DNA of 64,000 nucleotides from Sphingomonas sp. Leaf10 (GCF_001421245.1 NZ_LMKE01000015.1:82337-146336), one strand, 5' to 3'. Counted from the stretch's first letter, positions 1-9,414 are shown. Numbers and translations: made by a program. Notes: generated by a model from the letters alone, not told the origin.

Positions 1-800
1 TGCGCGATCGGCTGGACGACGTTCAGCGACGGTATCTGGAACAGCGCCTGTGCCCGGTTGAACTGGCCCAGCGGGGCCGCCCCGAGCACCCGGCCGATGA
101 TGATCGGCGCGGCGTTGTTCGCGACGAACTGCGCCAGCGAGTAGATCGAGGTATTGGCGCCGAACGACAGCAACTCGCGCAGATTGTCGGGCTTGGCCGG
201 GCGATCCGGTTTCCATCGATTGCTGCTGACGTACATGATCGAGGCGCAGATCAACTGTGCGACGTTGCCGAACACGATCGCCCAGACGTTCCGGTACAGA
301 TAGGCCAGCACCAGCGTGGTCAGAAACCCGGAGAACAGTGCCGCCGCCTCGATCGTGGCAAGGCGCTTGAATTCCAGGTTGCGCGACAACATCGCCTTGT
401 ACTGCGACGCGATCCCGCTGAACAGGAAGCCGACCAGCGAAACCAGGATGGTCCAGACGATGATCGGCTGGCGGTAGAAATCGGCGATCCACGGCGATGC
501 GATCGCGATGACGGTGGTCAGCAGCACGGTCGTCGTCGAATTGAACCAGAAGACGAAACTCATTTCCGCCTGGCTGATGCTGCCCTTGCGCATCAGGGCG
601 TTGGTCATGCCGAAATCGCGCAACGTCACCGCGAAGGCGAGCATGATCATCGACATGTTCGCCAGACCATAGTCGCGGGGCGACACCAGCCGGGCGATGG
701 TGAACGTCGATGTCAGCGAAATCACCAGCGTGAACGCGCGACCCGCCAGCAAGGCTTTCGGACCGACCTGCGCCCGGCGCTTTGCTTCAGCGATGTCCAC
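1..800 (-). CDS. Polysaccharide flippase, MOP superfamily (partial)
   Basis: The gene is cut by the left window edge, so only the first ~266 residues are present. It reads as a membrane protein of the O-antigen/exopolysaccharide flippase class that moves lipid-linked sugar repeat units across the inner membrane. Visible features are alternating hydrophobic segments, an early RLVSPRDYGLANM stretch and a later IIGRVLGAAPLGQFNRAQ stretch, both typical of Wzx/lipopolysaccharide-biosynthesis flippases. The start is set at the GTG at 800 because an in-frame TGA lies four codons upstream; the ribosome site is weak. It lies 67 bases downstream of a GT2 gene on the same strand, which fits a polysaccharide locus continuing to the left. 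Confidence 0.75.
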   Translation of the reverse strand, partial: MDIAEAKRRAQVGPKALLAGRAFTLVISLTSTFTIARLVSPRDYGLANMSMIMLAFAVTLRDFGMTNALMRKGSISQAEMSFVFWFNSTTTVLLTTVIAIASPWIADFYRQPIIVWTILVSLVGFLFSGIASQYKAMLSRNLEFKRLATIEAAALFSGFLTTLVLAYLYRNVWAIVFGNVAQLICASIMYVSSNRWKPDRPAKPDNLRELLSFGANTSIYSLAQFVANNAAPIIIGRVLGAAPLGQFNRAQALFQIPSLNVVQPIA

Positions 801-867
801 CTGTCTGTCTCACTTTCATCGTAATCTTGCGCAGTGTCCGCGCAGGCCGGACCCGCGCCCGGCGGCG

Positions 868-1707
868 TCAGCGGTTCAGGATGCGCTTGAAATAGCGTAC
901 CGGCCCGTGCGCACGGATCAATTGCGCGCTGAGCGTCAGCTTTTCGAACCGGTTGGTCGTATGGATACGACGGATGCCCAGCATCGTCGTTTCCAGATCA
1001 CGCCAGACCTGTTTCGACATCCGCTTGCCATGGCGGTTCAGGAAAAACCCGATGCCGTTCGCGCGGCGCAGCGACGGTGTGGCGATCCGGTCCCCCGGAT
1101 GAAAGCGCCATTCCGCCAACGGTTCGGGATCGACGGCATAGGCCACCCCGGCGTCGAGCAGGCGCACGAAAAAGTCCCAGTCGTTGAAGACCGTGACCGC
1201 AGGGTCGAACCCGCCGACCCGGAAATAGGCCGCGCGATCGATCACGAAGTTGCTGCCGGTCATCGATCCGTTCTGCAGCAGAGCGGTGGCCGGCGTCAGG
1301 TCGGTGAGCTGCGAGCGCGCCTTGACCGACTGTTCGTCCTCGTGATGCAGGAGGCCCGCGATGATCAGGCCGACCCGCTTGCGCTCGCCCAGTTCGACCA
1401 GCCGTTCGAGAAAGGGCGGATGCCAGAGATCGTCGTCGTCGAGGAAGCCGACCCATTTGCCCGTCGCCGCCTCTGCCCCCTTGTTCCGCGAATGGCAGAC
1501 GCCGCCGGATTCGTTCCGGATATACCGCACTGCAAAAGGAAGCCGGGCGTCAGCCTCTTCCACGACGGCACGGGTCGCCGGGTCGTTCGCATCGTCGACG
1601 ACGAGCAGTTCGACGGGTTGCAAGGTTTGCGCCGCAACGCTCGCGATCGATTCGCGCAAGAGATGGGAACGCAAGTGCGTAGGTATCACGACGGAGACGG
1701 CTTGCAT
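868..1707 (-). CDS. Glycosyltransferase family 2
   Basis: A 279-residue GT-A fold glycosyltransferase, expected to move a sugar from a nucleotide donor to a cytoplasmic lipid-linked or polysaccharide acceptor. The N-terminus (SVVIPTHLRSHLLRESIAS) and the VVDDANDPAT stretch form the nucleotide-binding half; GFLDDDDLWHP around residues 90-100 carries the metal-binding acidic cluster. No membrane segment is evident. It lies upstream of the partial flippase and is divergent from the GT4 gene at 2052. The acceptor and sugar cannot be deduced from sequence. The length is normal for the family. Confidence 0.85.
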   Translation of the reverse strand: MQAVSVVIPTHLRSHLLRESIASVAAQTLQPVELLVVDDANDPATRAVVEEADARLPFAVRYIRNESGGVCHSRNKGAEAATGKWVGFLDDDDLWHPPFLERLVELGERKRVGLIIAGLLHHEDEQSVKARSQLTDLTPATALLQNGSMTGSNFVIDRAAYFRVGGFDPAVTVFNDWDFFVRLLDAGVAYAVDPEPLAEWRFHPGDRIATPSLRRANGIGFFLNRHGKRMSKQVWRDLETTMLGIRRIHTTNRFEKLTLSAQLIRAHGPVRYFKRILNR

Positions 1708-2051
1708 CTTTTTCGCCTAGCCTACCGCGATGTTTGGCGAAAGGGGCCTTGCCGCGCGTAACCGCAATAGTGTCGCGACCGGCTCAACGATATCGGGACG
1801 CTCAAGCCTATCGCGACACACTGTTTGTCGGTACGACGGCGTCGTTCGAACCGGCTTGGCATCCGGCCGCACATCCGCCATGCGTTCGCATGTGCAGCAT
1901 GGCGATCCGTCGAACGGGTTGCATGCTCGGGAACCATGTGGTCGGGAAAGGGAAGGCCGTTGGTGAAGATGGTTGCAACGGACGAAGGGCGTGCGCGCCG
2001 CCTATCGGTACATCTGCCGCGGTCATTCGTCAGGTAAGGAAATTCCGTTCG
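1708..2051. other. Intergenic region between divergent glycosyltransferases
   Basis: This 344-base stretch separates the GT2 gene (minus) from the GT4 gene (plus). Open frames across it show no recognisable protein. A 9-bp inverted repeat, GTGTCGCGA at 1770-1778 and TCGCGACAC at 1811-1819, could be a regulatory site or a structured leader. AAGGA at 2036-2040 serves as the ribosome site for the downstream gene. Divergent promoters must lie here, but no convincing -35/-10 pair was identified. Confidence 0.5.
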
Positions 2052-3257
2052 ATGCGTATCGCCTTTTTCCTCGCTGCCTATCCGGTGCTGTCGGAAACCT
2101 TCGTGATTCGGCAGATTCGCGGGATGATCGATCTTGGCCATGACGTCACCGTCGTGACCGGTAAATATCATCCCGAAGTGGCGGACCCGTTGGCGGGCAA
2201 GGTCCGGTTGCGCGCGATCCGCACCGCCTGCGATCCGCATCGCTCGATCCCGTCGCGCGTCGCGCACGGCGCGGCGGCGCTCCTAGGCAGCCGGTTCCGC
2301 GGCACGCTGCTGCGCGCGATCAAGGCGGCGAAGGGCGGCTATAACGCACCGCTCGCCGATCTGGCCGGCACGATGGGCCGGCATCTGGGCAGCTATGACG
2401 CGATCATCGCCCATTTCGGTCCGCCGGGCGTTCGTGCCGAATTTTTGCGCTCGGCCGGGGTCATCGACGGCCCGATCGCGACGATCTTCCACGGGCTGGA
2501 CATTACCGAGATCGCGCTCATCGAGCAGATGAAGCCATTCTACCAGCAATTGTTCGCGCGGACCGAACGGCTGCTGCCGATCAGTAATCTCTGGCGCGAG
2601 CGGCTGATGGGCTGGGGTGCCGAGGACCGCAAGATCACCGTGCTGCGCATGGGCGTCGATATCGACGAAGCGGCGGTGCCGGCGTTCGATGCGCCGATCC
2701 AGTCGCCGCTGCGGGTGCTGAGCGTCGCACGACTGGTCGAGAAAAAGGGCATCGCCTATGCGATCGACGGCGTTGCCAAGGCAAAGAGCGATATCCGCTA
2801 TCAGGTGATCGGCACCGGGCCGCTCGAACAGGAATTGCATGCCGCGGCGCAGCCGTCGGACGATGCGATCGCGTTCCTGGGGCCGCAGCCGCACGGGCGG
2901 GTGTTCGCCGAGCTGGGCCAGTCCGACGTGTTCCTGCTCCCATCGGTCACCGCCGCCAATGGCGATATGGAGGGCATTCCGGTGTCGTTGATGGAGGCGA
3001 TGGCGAACGGCGTCCTCGTCCTCGCTACCCGGCACAGCGGCATCCCCGAACTGATCGAGGATGGCGTGTGCGGGCTGCTGGTCGACGAGCGCTACGGTGA
3101 CGGCATCGCCGCGGCGCTCGACCGGATCGCGGCGGGCGCGGTCGATGTGGTCAAGCTGCGTCAGGCTGCGTTCGAGAAGGTCGTCGGCGAATATAACAAC
3201 CGCAAGCTCGACCGGCAGCTCGAAGCGGTCGTTGCCGAAATGAAGGCGGGGCGCTGA
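2052..3257 (+). CDS. Glycosyltransferase family 4
   Basis: A 401-residue retaining GT-B glycosyltransferase. The N-terminal Rossmann half starts MRIAFFLAAYPVLSETFVIRQ, a form common in colanic-acid-type GT4 enzymes. The C-terminal half has VARLVEKKGIAYAI and the EX7E signature EGIPVSLMEAMANGV, where the two glutamates contact the sugar nucleotide. The ATG at 2052 is chosen because AAGGA sits 11 bases upstream and homology-like sequence begins there; the frame stays open upstream but codes nothing recognisable. It converges on the halogenase gene with one base between them. Probably part of the same extracellular polysaccharide locus as the GT2 and flippase. Confidence 0.87.
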   Translation: MRIAFFLAAYPVLSETFVIRQIRGMIDLGHDVTVVTGKYHPEVADPLAGKVRLRAIRTACDPHRSIPSRVAHGAAALLGSRFRGTLLRAIKAAKGGYNAPLADLAGTMGRHLGSYDAIIAHFGPPGVRAEFLRSAGVIDGPIATIFHGLDITEIALIEQMKPFYQQLFARTERLLPISNLWRERLMGWGAEDRKITVLRMGVDIDEAAVPAFDAPIQSPLRVLSVARLVEKKGIAYAIDGVAKAKSDIRYQVIGTGPLEQELHAAAQPSDDAIAFLGPQPHGRVFAELGQSDVFLLPSVTAANGDMEGIPVSLMEAMANGVLVLATRHSGIPELIEDGVCGLLVDERYGDGIAAALDRIAAGAVDVVKLRQAAFEKVVGEYNNRKLDRQLEAVVAEMKAGR

Positions 3258-3258
3258 G

Positions 3259-4716
3259 TCAGGCGGGCGAAAAGTTCAGGGCGCATCCGTCGAGAAACGC
3301 GCCGACCCGCCGCGCTGCGTAGAAGTCCATGTCGTCGCGGGCCGCCTCGCTGACCGGCGGAAAGGCGCCATAGCCTGCGAGCAGGCAGTGCCATGACAGG
3401 TTGCCGAAATGGCTGCGCTGTCCCTGTCGCGCCAGTTCCTCCGCCACGTCGGCGCGCCGGAACCAGCGGTCGAGAATATGGAGCAGCGGATCGGACAGCG
3501 CCTCGTTCGCGGCGTTGGCGCGCCAATAGTCGGTGTCGGTGCGGGTGTTCAGCTTGTAATGCGCGACGATATAGTCGCGCACGCCGTCCATCCGCTCGGC
3601 GGCGACGGTGTTGAAGGCGGCACGGTGCCGGTCGGTGCAGCCGCCCTCACGATAATGGCGGATGAATTGTTCGACGGTCCCGAGCACCAGATGCAGCGCG
3701 GTCGCCTCCAGCGGTTCGATGAACCCCTGTGACAGCCCGACCGCGATGCAGTTCCGCTCCCAATGGCGCGCGACCTGTCCGACGCGGAAGGTGAGGTGGC
3801 GTGCCTCGACCGCGTCGCCGACGCCCAGCGTCTGGCGCAGTTCGGTTTCGGCGGCGTCGGGCGACTGGAAATCGCGGGCATAGACATAGCCGTTGCCGAA
3901 GCGATGCTGGAGCGGGATCGACCAGCGCCAGCCGTTGGACAGGGCGGTGGCGACCGTCTCGACCGGCGGGCGACCGGTCATTTCGGTCGGCAGTACGACG
4001 GCAGCATCGTTGAACAGATTGTCGCTGAAGCTGTGGAACGGCACACCCAGCGTCCGTTCGATCAGCAGGCCGTTGAAGCCGCTGCAATCGAAAAAGATAT
4101 CGCCGGCGATGCTCTCGCCCCGGTCGGTGACCAATGCCGTGATGTCACCATTCTCGGCACGCTCGACGCCCGTCACCTTCGCCGGGCGGTGCACGACCCC
4201 GCGCGCGACCGCCAGTTCGCGCAGATACTGGCCGATCAGCCCGGCATCGAAATGATAGCCATATTCGATACGGAACGGGAAGTTCGGCGGCGCGACCGGC
4301 ACCAGTCCCTTCGCCGACAGCACGCCGTTCAGCAGGAAATCGTCGGGCCTGACCGGTACGTCATGGCCGAGCCGCCGGTTGCGGCAATTGAGGACGAACG
4401 CTTCCTCGGTATGCACGTCGATCTGCGTCGTGAACGGGTGGCGATAGTCGCGCCACGGCGCGGCGGCGCTCCAGTCGACGAAACGTATGCCGGCCTTGTA
4501 CGTCGCGCCACAGCGCGGCATCCATTCGGCCTCGTCTGCGCCGATAATCTCGAAGAAGCGTTTGAGCGATGGTGTCGACCCTTCGCCGACGCCGATCGTG
4601 CCGATCTCTAGCGATTCGACGACGGTGATGCTTGCCTCGGGCCAGGCGCGTTCGAGCAGATGCGCGGTGATCCAGCCTGCCGTGCCGCCACCCAATATGA
4701 CGAAGCGCTGGTTCAC
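3259..4716 (-). CDS. Flavin-dependent halogenase, tryptophan-halogenase family (second of tandem pair)
   Basis: A 485-residue FADH2-dependent halogenase-family protein. The FAD site GGGTAGW is near residue 9. The catalytic lysine is K74 in ATYKAGIRF. The halogenase signature WxWxIP is W263-P268, and the glutamate of the EPLE motif is E337. The residue after that glutamate, a serine in tryptophan 7-halogenases, is alanine here (LEATA). The gene starts with GTG inside a GTGA overlap with the upstream halogenase, so the two are translationally coupled. It sits in a TBDR-halogenase-halogenase unit. Such genes next to TonB receptors are common in sphingomonads and their natural substrates are mostly unknown, so 'tryptophan' should not be taken literally. 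Confidence 0.85.
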   Translation of the reverse strand: MNQRFVILGGGTAGWITAHLLERAWPEASITVVESLEIGTIGVGEGSTPSLKRFFEIIGADEAEWMPRCGATYKAGIRFVDWSAAAPWRDYRHPFTTQIDVHTEEAFVLNCRNRRLGHDVPVRPDDFLLNGVLSAKGLVPVAPPNFPFRIEYGYHFDAGLIGQYLRELAVARGVVHRPAKVTGVERAENGDITALVTDRGESIAGDIFFDCSGFNGLLIERTLGVPFHSFSDNLFNDAAVVLPTEMTGRPPVETVATALSNGWRWSIPLQHRFGNGYVYARDFQSPDAAETELRQTLGVGDAVEARHLTFRVGQVARHWERNCIAVGLSQGFIEPLEATALHLVLGTVEQFIRHYREGGCTDRHRAAFNTVAAERMDGVRDYIVAHYKLNTRTDTDYWRANAANEALSDPLLHILDRWFRRADVAEELARQGQRSHFGNLSWHCLLAGYGAFPPVSEAARDDMDFYAARRVGAFLDGCALNFSPA

Positions 4717-6209
4717 GCCGCCGTCCCGCCGAACCCGCGCAGCCAGCGATCATGCATCGGCATGTTGGGCACCGGCTCGCGCTTCATCGCCGCCAGTTGC
4801 CGCAGCTGTTCGGCCAGTTCGGCATCGCTCGGGCCGTCGGCCAGCGGATGATAATCGCGCGGCTCGATCCCTTGTCCCATCAACACCTGCACCCAAGACG
4901 GCTCCATGAAGATGTCGAGCGGGTCCTGCGTCAGCGTGCCGGTGGCACGGAACAGCGCGATCTTGTCGGCAAGCCGGTCGGGCAGGGACATGGTGCGGAC
5001 ATGCCGCCAGAAGTCGGAATCGTCGCGGCTGGTCGCATGGTAGTGCAGGATGATGAAGTCGCGCACCGTTTCGAATTCGATCCGCGACTGGCGGTTATAT
5101 TCGGCGATCTGCCGCGCGTCGAACCCGGCATGCGGAAACAGGTGCAGCAGCCGGACGATCGCCGACTGGATCAGATAGATGCTGGTCGATTCCAGCGGTT
5201 CGAGGAACCCGCTCGACAGGCCGATTGCGACGACATTGTGGTCCCATTGCCGTCGGGCGCGACCGGTGCGGAACGGGATGATGCGGGGATCGGCCAATAC
5301 CTCGCCATCGAGATTGCCGAGCAGCAACTCCGCCGCCCGATCGTCGCTCAGATGCCGGCTGCTATAGACCAGTCCGTTGCCGACCCGGTGTTGCAACGGG
5401 ATGCGCCATTGCCACCCGGCGCTGCGCGCGGTCGATCGGGTATAGGGCGGCGTGTCGTCGTGGCGCGCGGTCGGCACCGCCATGGCGCGGTCGCACGGCA
5501 GCCAGTGCCCCCAATCCTCATAGCCGACATTCAATTGCCGCTGGATCAGCAGGCCGCGTGCGCCCGAACAGTCAATGAACAGGTCGCCCGAAACCTCGCG
5601 CCCGCCGCGCAGGGTCAGCGACGTGACATGGCCACTCTCCCCATCGCGCGCGACCTGTTCGACCAGACCCTCGATCCGTTCGACGCCGCGCGCTTCGCCG
5701 TAGCGGCGCAGATACTGGCCATAGAGCGCGGAATCGAAATGATAGGCATAGGGCAGGTGCCACAGCGGATCGTCGACCTGGATTTTGGCGAACCTGCCCT
5801 CGCGCGCGCACAGATAGTTGAGGTCATAGTCCCAATAGTCTGCGGCGATGCCGGCGCGCTTCGCCCGGTTCCAATAATGGTGGAACGAGCAGAAGGCGGT
5901 GTTGCGACCCGCCGCGCCGAACGTGTGGTAATAGGATTGGCCGATCGCGCCCCAATCGTCGAAGCGGATGGCCAGTTTGATGCTGCCGCGGGTCTCGCGC
6001 AGGAACTCTGCTTCGTCGATGCCCAGCACGGCGTTGACGTGCTGGATCGGCGGGATGGTCGCTTCGCCGACGCCGATGATGCCGATTTCGTCGGATTCGA
6101 TCAACGCGATCTTGACCTGCGGACCGATGACCTTCGCGATCAGCGCCGCCGCCATCCAGCCCGCCGTCCCGCCACCGACGATGACGACCCTGTTGATCGC
6201 AGCGGTCAT
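4713..6209 (-). CDS. Flavin-dependent halogenase, tryptophan-halogenase family (first of tandem pair)
   Basis: A 498-residue FADH2-dependent halogenase-family enzyme with all family marks: GGGTAGW at 12-18, catalytic lysine K78 in SIKLAIRF, WQWRIP at 266-271 and E340-S341 in EPLESTSIY, matching the catalytic Glu-Ser pair of tryptophan 7-halogenases. Members use hypochlorous acid, formed from reduced flavin, chloride and oxygen, to chlorinate an aromatic ring. A flavin reductase partner is not encoded beside it. It lies 231 bases downstream of a TBDR on the same strand, with a palindromic repeat between, and overlaps the next halogenase by four bases. The two paralogues are clearly diverged in sequence, so they may have different substrates or form a heteromer. 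Confidence 0.87.
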   Translation of the reverse strand: MTAAINRVVIVGGGTAGWMAAALIAKVIGPQVKIALIESDEIGIIGVGEATIPPIQHVNAVLGIDEAEFLRETRGSIKLAIRFDDWGAIGQSYYHTFGAAGRNTAFCSFHHYWNRAKRAGIAADYWDYDLNYLCAREGRFAKIQVDDPLWHLPYAYHFDSALYGQYLRRYGEARGVERIEGLVEQVARDGESGHVTSLTLRGGREVSGDLFIDCSGARGLLIQRQLNVGYEDWGHWLPCDRAMAVPTARHDDTPPYTRSTARSAGWQWRIPLQHRVGNGLVYSSRHLSDDRAAELLLGNLDGEVLADPRIIPFRTGRARRQWDHNVVAIGLSSGFLEPLESTSIYLIQSAIVRLLHLFPHAGFDARQIAEYNRQSRIEFETVRDFIILHYHATSRDDSDFWRHVRTMSLPDRLADKIALFRATGTLTQDPLDIFMEPSWVQVLMGQGIEPRDYHPLADGPSDAELAEQLRQLAAMKREPVPNMPMHDRWLRGFGGTAA

Positions 6210-6305
6210 GCGCCTCTCCCTTTCGTGCCGGCACGACCTATCCCCGCCGGCCGCTGCCGGCGAGGATATTTCGACTTGCGCTGACGTCTATCGGAATCTG
6301 ACCGA

Positions 6306-6422
6306 CCCGTTCGTCCTGAGTAGCCGCTGAGCCTGTCGAAGCGGCGTATCGAAGGACCGTTGGTGGCAGGTGCTTCGATACGGGTTTTCGACAAGCTGAA
6401 CCCCTACTCAGCACGAACGGGC
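6306..6422. repeat. Inverted pair of intergenic palindromic elements (REP-like)
   Basis: The left copy runs CGTTCGTCCTGAGTAG through TGTCGAAG to GTATCGAAGGAC. The right copy is its inverted, slightly diverged partner, with CTTCGATACGGG through TCGACAAGCTGAA to CTACTCAGCACGAACG. Together they can fold into a long cruciform or an RNA hairpin. It lies between the TBDR and the first halogenase of a presumed operon, so it could attenuate transcription or stabilise the upstream message. Confidence 0.75.
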
Positions 6423-6440
6423 AGGGTTCACATCGGGCCT

Positions 6441-9332
6441 TTAAAAGATGGCGTAGGTCAGGTTCGCCATGAAGTTGCGGCCGAACTGTTCGTTGCGCAG
6501 GAACAGCCCCGTCTGCGAGTCGCGATAGGTGTCGCGTTCGTTGGTCAGGTTCATCGCCTGCAACGAGATGCGCAGCCCTTCGAGATAGCGGATGCCCGAT
6601 CCGGCGAAGTCATAGCCGATCTGCGCATCGATCAGCGTCTGTCCGGCACGGTTGAGCGGAGCGATGGTGTTGCTGCCGCCGCGATCCTCCGACAGCCAGC
6701 TCGACCGGTTGTTGGCCGAGACGCGGGTCGAGAAGCCGTATTTCTCGAAATAGGCCGTGCCCTGGAACACCCGTGCCGACAGCCCGGGAATGTCGCTGCC
6801 ATTGTCGAGCTTCCCGTCGGTCAGCGCCGCCGAGCCGGTGATGCCGAACCCGTCGAGCGCGCCGGTCAGCAATCGCAGCGGGACCGATGCCTGTAGCTCG
6901 ACGCCCTTCACATCGCCCTTCAGTCCGCCGGTATAGGTCGTATCCACGCCGAGGAAGGTGGCGGGGGTGAAGACCGTCTGACCGTCGCTGCTGACCGCGC
7001 GGTGATAACCGGGGATGTAGAATTCGGTGTAGTCGCGGATCGTGCTGTTCTGCACGTTCCAGTTGGTCAGCTTCTTGTAGAAGGTCGATGCCGACACGAA
7101 GCCGTCGCTGGCGAAATAATATTCGTAGGACAGGTCAGCCTGATTGGCTTCGTACGGGCGCAGCCGCGCATTGCCGCCGGTCGACAGCCACGGTCCGCGT
7201 TCGGGATCGGTGCTGGTCACTTCGGCGACGTTGTTGCGGAATTTGACCGACGATCCGGGGTTCAGGAAGTCGATGCGCGGCCGGCTGACCACCTTCGACG
7301 CGGCGAAGCGGACGGTGTGGCCGTTACCCAGGTCGAAGTTGACGTTCATGCTCGGCAGGATGCGGGTATATTTTGCGCCGTCGGAGATCGGCGTCGCCTG
7401 CACGCGCAGGTTGGAGGCGATCAGCGAGGTGAAGCCGGTACCGCGCTGGTCGGTGATCAGGCCCTGCACACCGACGTTACCGAACACGCGGGCGAAGTCG
7501 GTCTGGACTTCGAAATCGGCCTTGATCGAGGGCTGCCAGACCTTCTCCCGGATCGAATAGGTGTCGCCCAGACGATCGGGTTCCAGCGAACCGGCATCCC
7601 AGCGACGATAGAAGCTGCTGTTGATGAGGCCGAGCGCGTCATAGGCGACGACATTGCCGAGACCGGCCCAGCTGAGGTCGGCGACGCCGCGACGGGCATC
7701 TTCGGGGATCGGGCCGTCGGACGGATAGGTCTCGGCGGTCAGGAAGAAGCCCTGATTGGTCTTCGACTTTTCATGATCCGAATAGCGCAACGCGACGTTG
7801 ATCGACTTCAGGAAGCTGTCGTCGAAGCGATAGGTCGCCTCGATCCGGGCCGAGTTCAGATATTCGTCGAACAGCGCCGAGTTGACGAAGCCGTCCTGAG
7901 CCTGCGCGAAGCCGATCCCTGCCGCACGCGCGGCCGGGGTGTCGAGTTCGGTGATCGGCGCAAGGCTGCCACCCCATGACTGCGGTCCGGCCAGCTTCAC
8001 CGCCGCATAGTTGTCGAACGATTGGCTGTTGTTCGCGAACATCAGGCCGCGGTCGGTATAGGTCCATTCGCGGATCGTGTTCGGCCCCTGCGTGCTCAGA
8101 CCGGCGCGGCCGAGACCCGAATAGCTTTCGCCACGGGTATCGTTCTTGCTGCTGGTCGAGCGCGAAACGTCGAGCTTCAGGTCGAGATTGTCGGTCGCGG
8201 CATATTCGAAATTTCCGCCGAGCACGAACAATTCGCCCTGCTTGTCGAGCGGATCGCTGCGCAGGACCGAATTGAAGCCGGTGGTGCGGGCCGAAGTGAC
8301 CAAATCGCCATCGGCGCTCAGCACGCCGCTGCCGTTGGGTGCGACCGCCAACTGCTCGATGAAGCCGCGCGAAATGCCGGTGTCGGCAAAGTCGATGTAG
8401 AGCGCGTCGAGCGTCGCGGTGAACTTATCGTCCGGGCGCCACTGCACGACGCCCGCCACCGTATTGCGCTTCAGGACGCGCGAGCGCGCCGCCGCTTCGT
8501 AACCCGACACGACCTGCTTGCCGGCGTTCGGGCCGGACGTGATCGCGCCGTCGTCATAGCCCCAGACGCTGGAGAATTCGTTCTGCACCGGCGACGAGGT
8601 GGTCGCGGCGGTCAGCGCAACACCGATCGTGTCGTTGGCGAACTTGTCGCTGTACGACAAAGCGAAGCGATAGCCACGGTTGCTGAAATCGGGGTTGCGC
8701 GACGGCTGGCCATTCTGTTCGAAGCTGCCGTTCGCGATCAGCGCGCGCTTGCGCTCCAGCGGGCGGACGGTGCGGATATCGACGGTACCGCCGACGCCCA
8801 TCGCGGTCAGCGCGGCGTCGGGCGTCTTGTAGACGACGGCGGCGCTGACGATTTCGGCGGGGTAGAGGTCGTATTCGACGCCGCGATTGTCGCCGATGCC
8901 GATCAGTTCGCGACCGTTCAGCGTCGTGCCGACAAAGTCTTCGCGGAAACCACGGACCGAGATGCCGCTGATGCGGCCCGACCGGCGCTCGCCCGCCAGA
9001 CCGGCGAGACGGCCGAGCGAGTCGGCGACGCTCGACTGCGGCAGCTTGCCGATATCCTCCGCCGAGATCGCTTCGACGACAGACGTATTGTTGCGCTTGA
9101 GCGACTGGGCGCGTTCGAGGCTAGCGCGCAGGCCGGTGACGACGATGTCCTCGGAAGGAGCTTCCTCGGTCGCGGGCGCGGTGTCGCTCTGGTCACCGAC
9201 CGGGGGCTGCGTCACCGGGGCGGCTGGGTCGACGGGCGGGACGACGGTCGTACCAGCGGTCTGCGCGTATGCCGGCATGGCGATTAGCGCGAGGACGGCG
9301 GTCGAGCAGGCGAGCATGTGCCGTGAGTTCAT
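6441..9332 (-). CDS. TonB-dependent receptor, Xanthomonas/Caulobacter-type
   Basis: A 963-residue outer-membrane TonB receptor, probably importing an oligosaccharide. The start at 9332 (MNSRHMLACSTAVLALIAMPAYAQ, a signal peptide) has GGAGGGG just upstream; the open frame continues further upstream without signal-like sequence. A TonB-box-like EDIVVTGLR precedes a plug with LPQSSVADSLGRL and VRGFREDF, the pattern of the large receptor subfamily common in Xanthomonas and Caulobacter. The protein ends in aromatic phenylalanine (NLTYAIF), as beta-barrels usually do. It is divergent from a secreted GH13 gene with LacI-like operators between, and two halogenase genes follow. Alpha-glucan or maltose-type oligosaccharides are the likeliest cargo by context. 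Confidence 0.9.
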   Translation of the reverse strand: MNSRHMLACSTAVLALIAMPAYAQTAGTTVVPPVDPAAPVTQPPVGDQSDTAPATEEAPSEDIVVTGLRASLERAQSLKRNNTSVVEAISAEDIGKLPQSSVADSLGRLAGLAGERRSGRISGISVRGFREDFVGTTLNGRELIGIGDNRGVEYDLYPAEIVSAAVVYKTPDAALTAMGVGGTVDIRTVRPLERKRALIANGSFEQNGQPSRNPDFSNRGYRFALSYSDKFANDTIGVALTAATTSSPVQNEFSSVWGYDDGAITSGPNAGKQVVSGYEAAARSRVLKRNTVAGVVQWRPDDKFTATLDALYIDFADTGISRGFIEQLAVAPNGSGVLSADGDLVTSARTTGFNSVLRSDPLDKQGELFVLGGNFEYAATDNLDLKLDVSRSTSSKNDTRGESYSGLGRAGLSTQGPNTIREWTYTDRGLMFANNSQSFDNYAAVKLAGPQSWGGSLAPITELDTPAARAAGIGFAQAQDGFVNSALFDEYLNSARIEATYRFDDSFLKSINVALRYSDHEKSKTNQGFFLTAETYPSDGPIPEDARRGVADLSWAGLGNVVAYDALGLINSSFYRRWDAGSLEPDRLGDTYSIREKVWQPSIKADFEVQTDFARVFGNVGVQGLITDQRGTGFTSLIASNLRVQATPISDGAKYTRILPSMNVNFDLGNGHTVRFAASKVVSRPRIDFLNPGSSVKFRNNVAEVTSTDPERGPWLSTGGNARLRPYEANQADLSYEYYFASDGFVSASTFYKKLTNWNVQNSTIRDYTEFYIPGYHRAVSSDGQTVFTPATFLGVDTTYTGGLKGDVKGVELQASVPLRLLTGALDGFGITGSAALTDGKLDNGSDIPGLSARVFQGTAYFEKYGFSTRVSANNRSSWLSEDRGGSNTIAPLNRAGQTLIDAQIGYDFAGSGIRYLEGLRISLQAMNLTNERDTYRDSQTGLFLRNEQFGRNFMANLTYAIF

Positions 9333-9414
9333 CGAAATTCCCCTCCTGAAATCGTTCTTTTGCGGTCTTGTGCCGTCAGCGACTTCCCGCGTTACCGATC
9401 GGATATGCAATACC

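Noticed and set aside
3259-6209. Tryptophan-derived natural-product gene cluster
   Set aside because: No tryptophan oxidase, synthase or tailoring genes are nearby; neighbours are a TonB receptor and a glucosidase.
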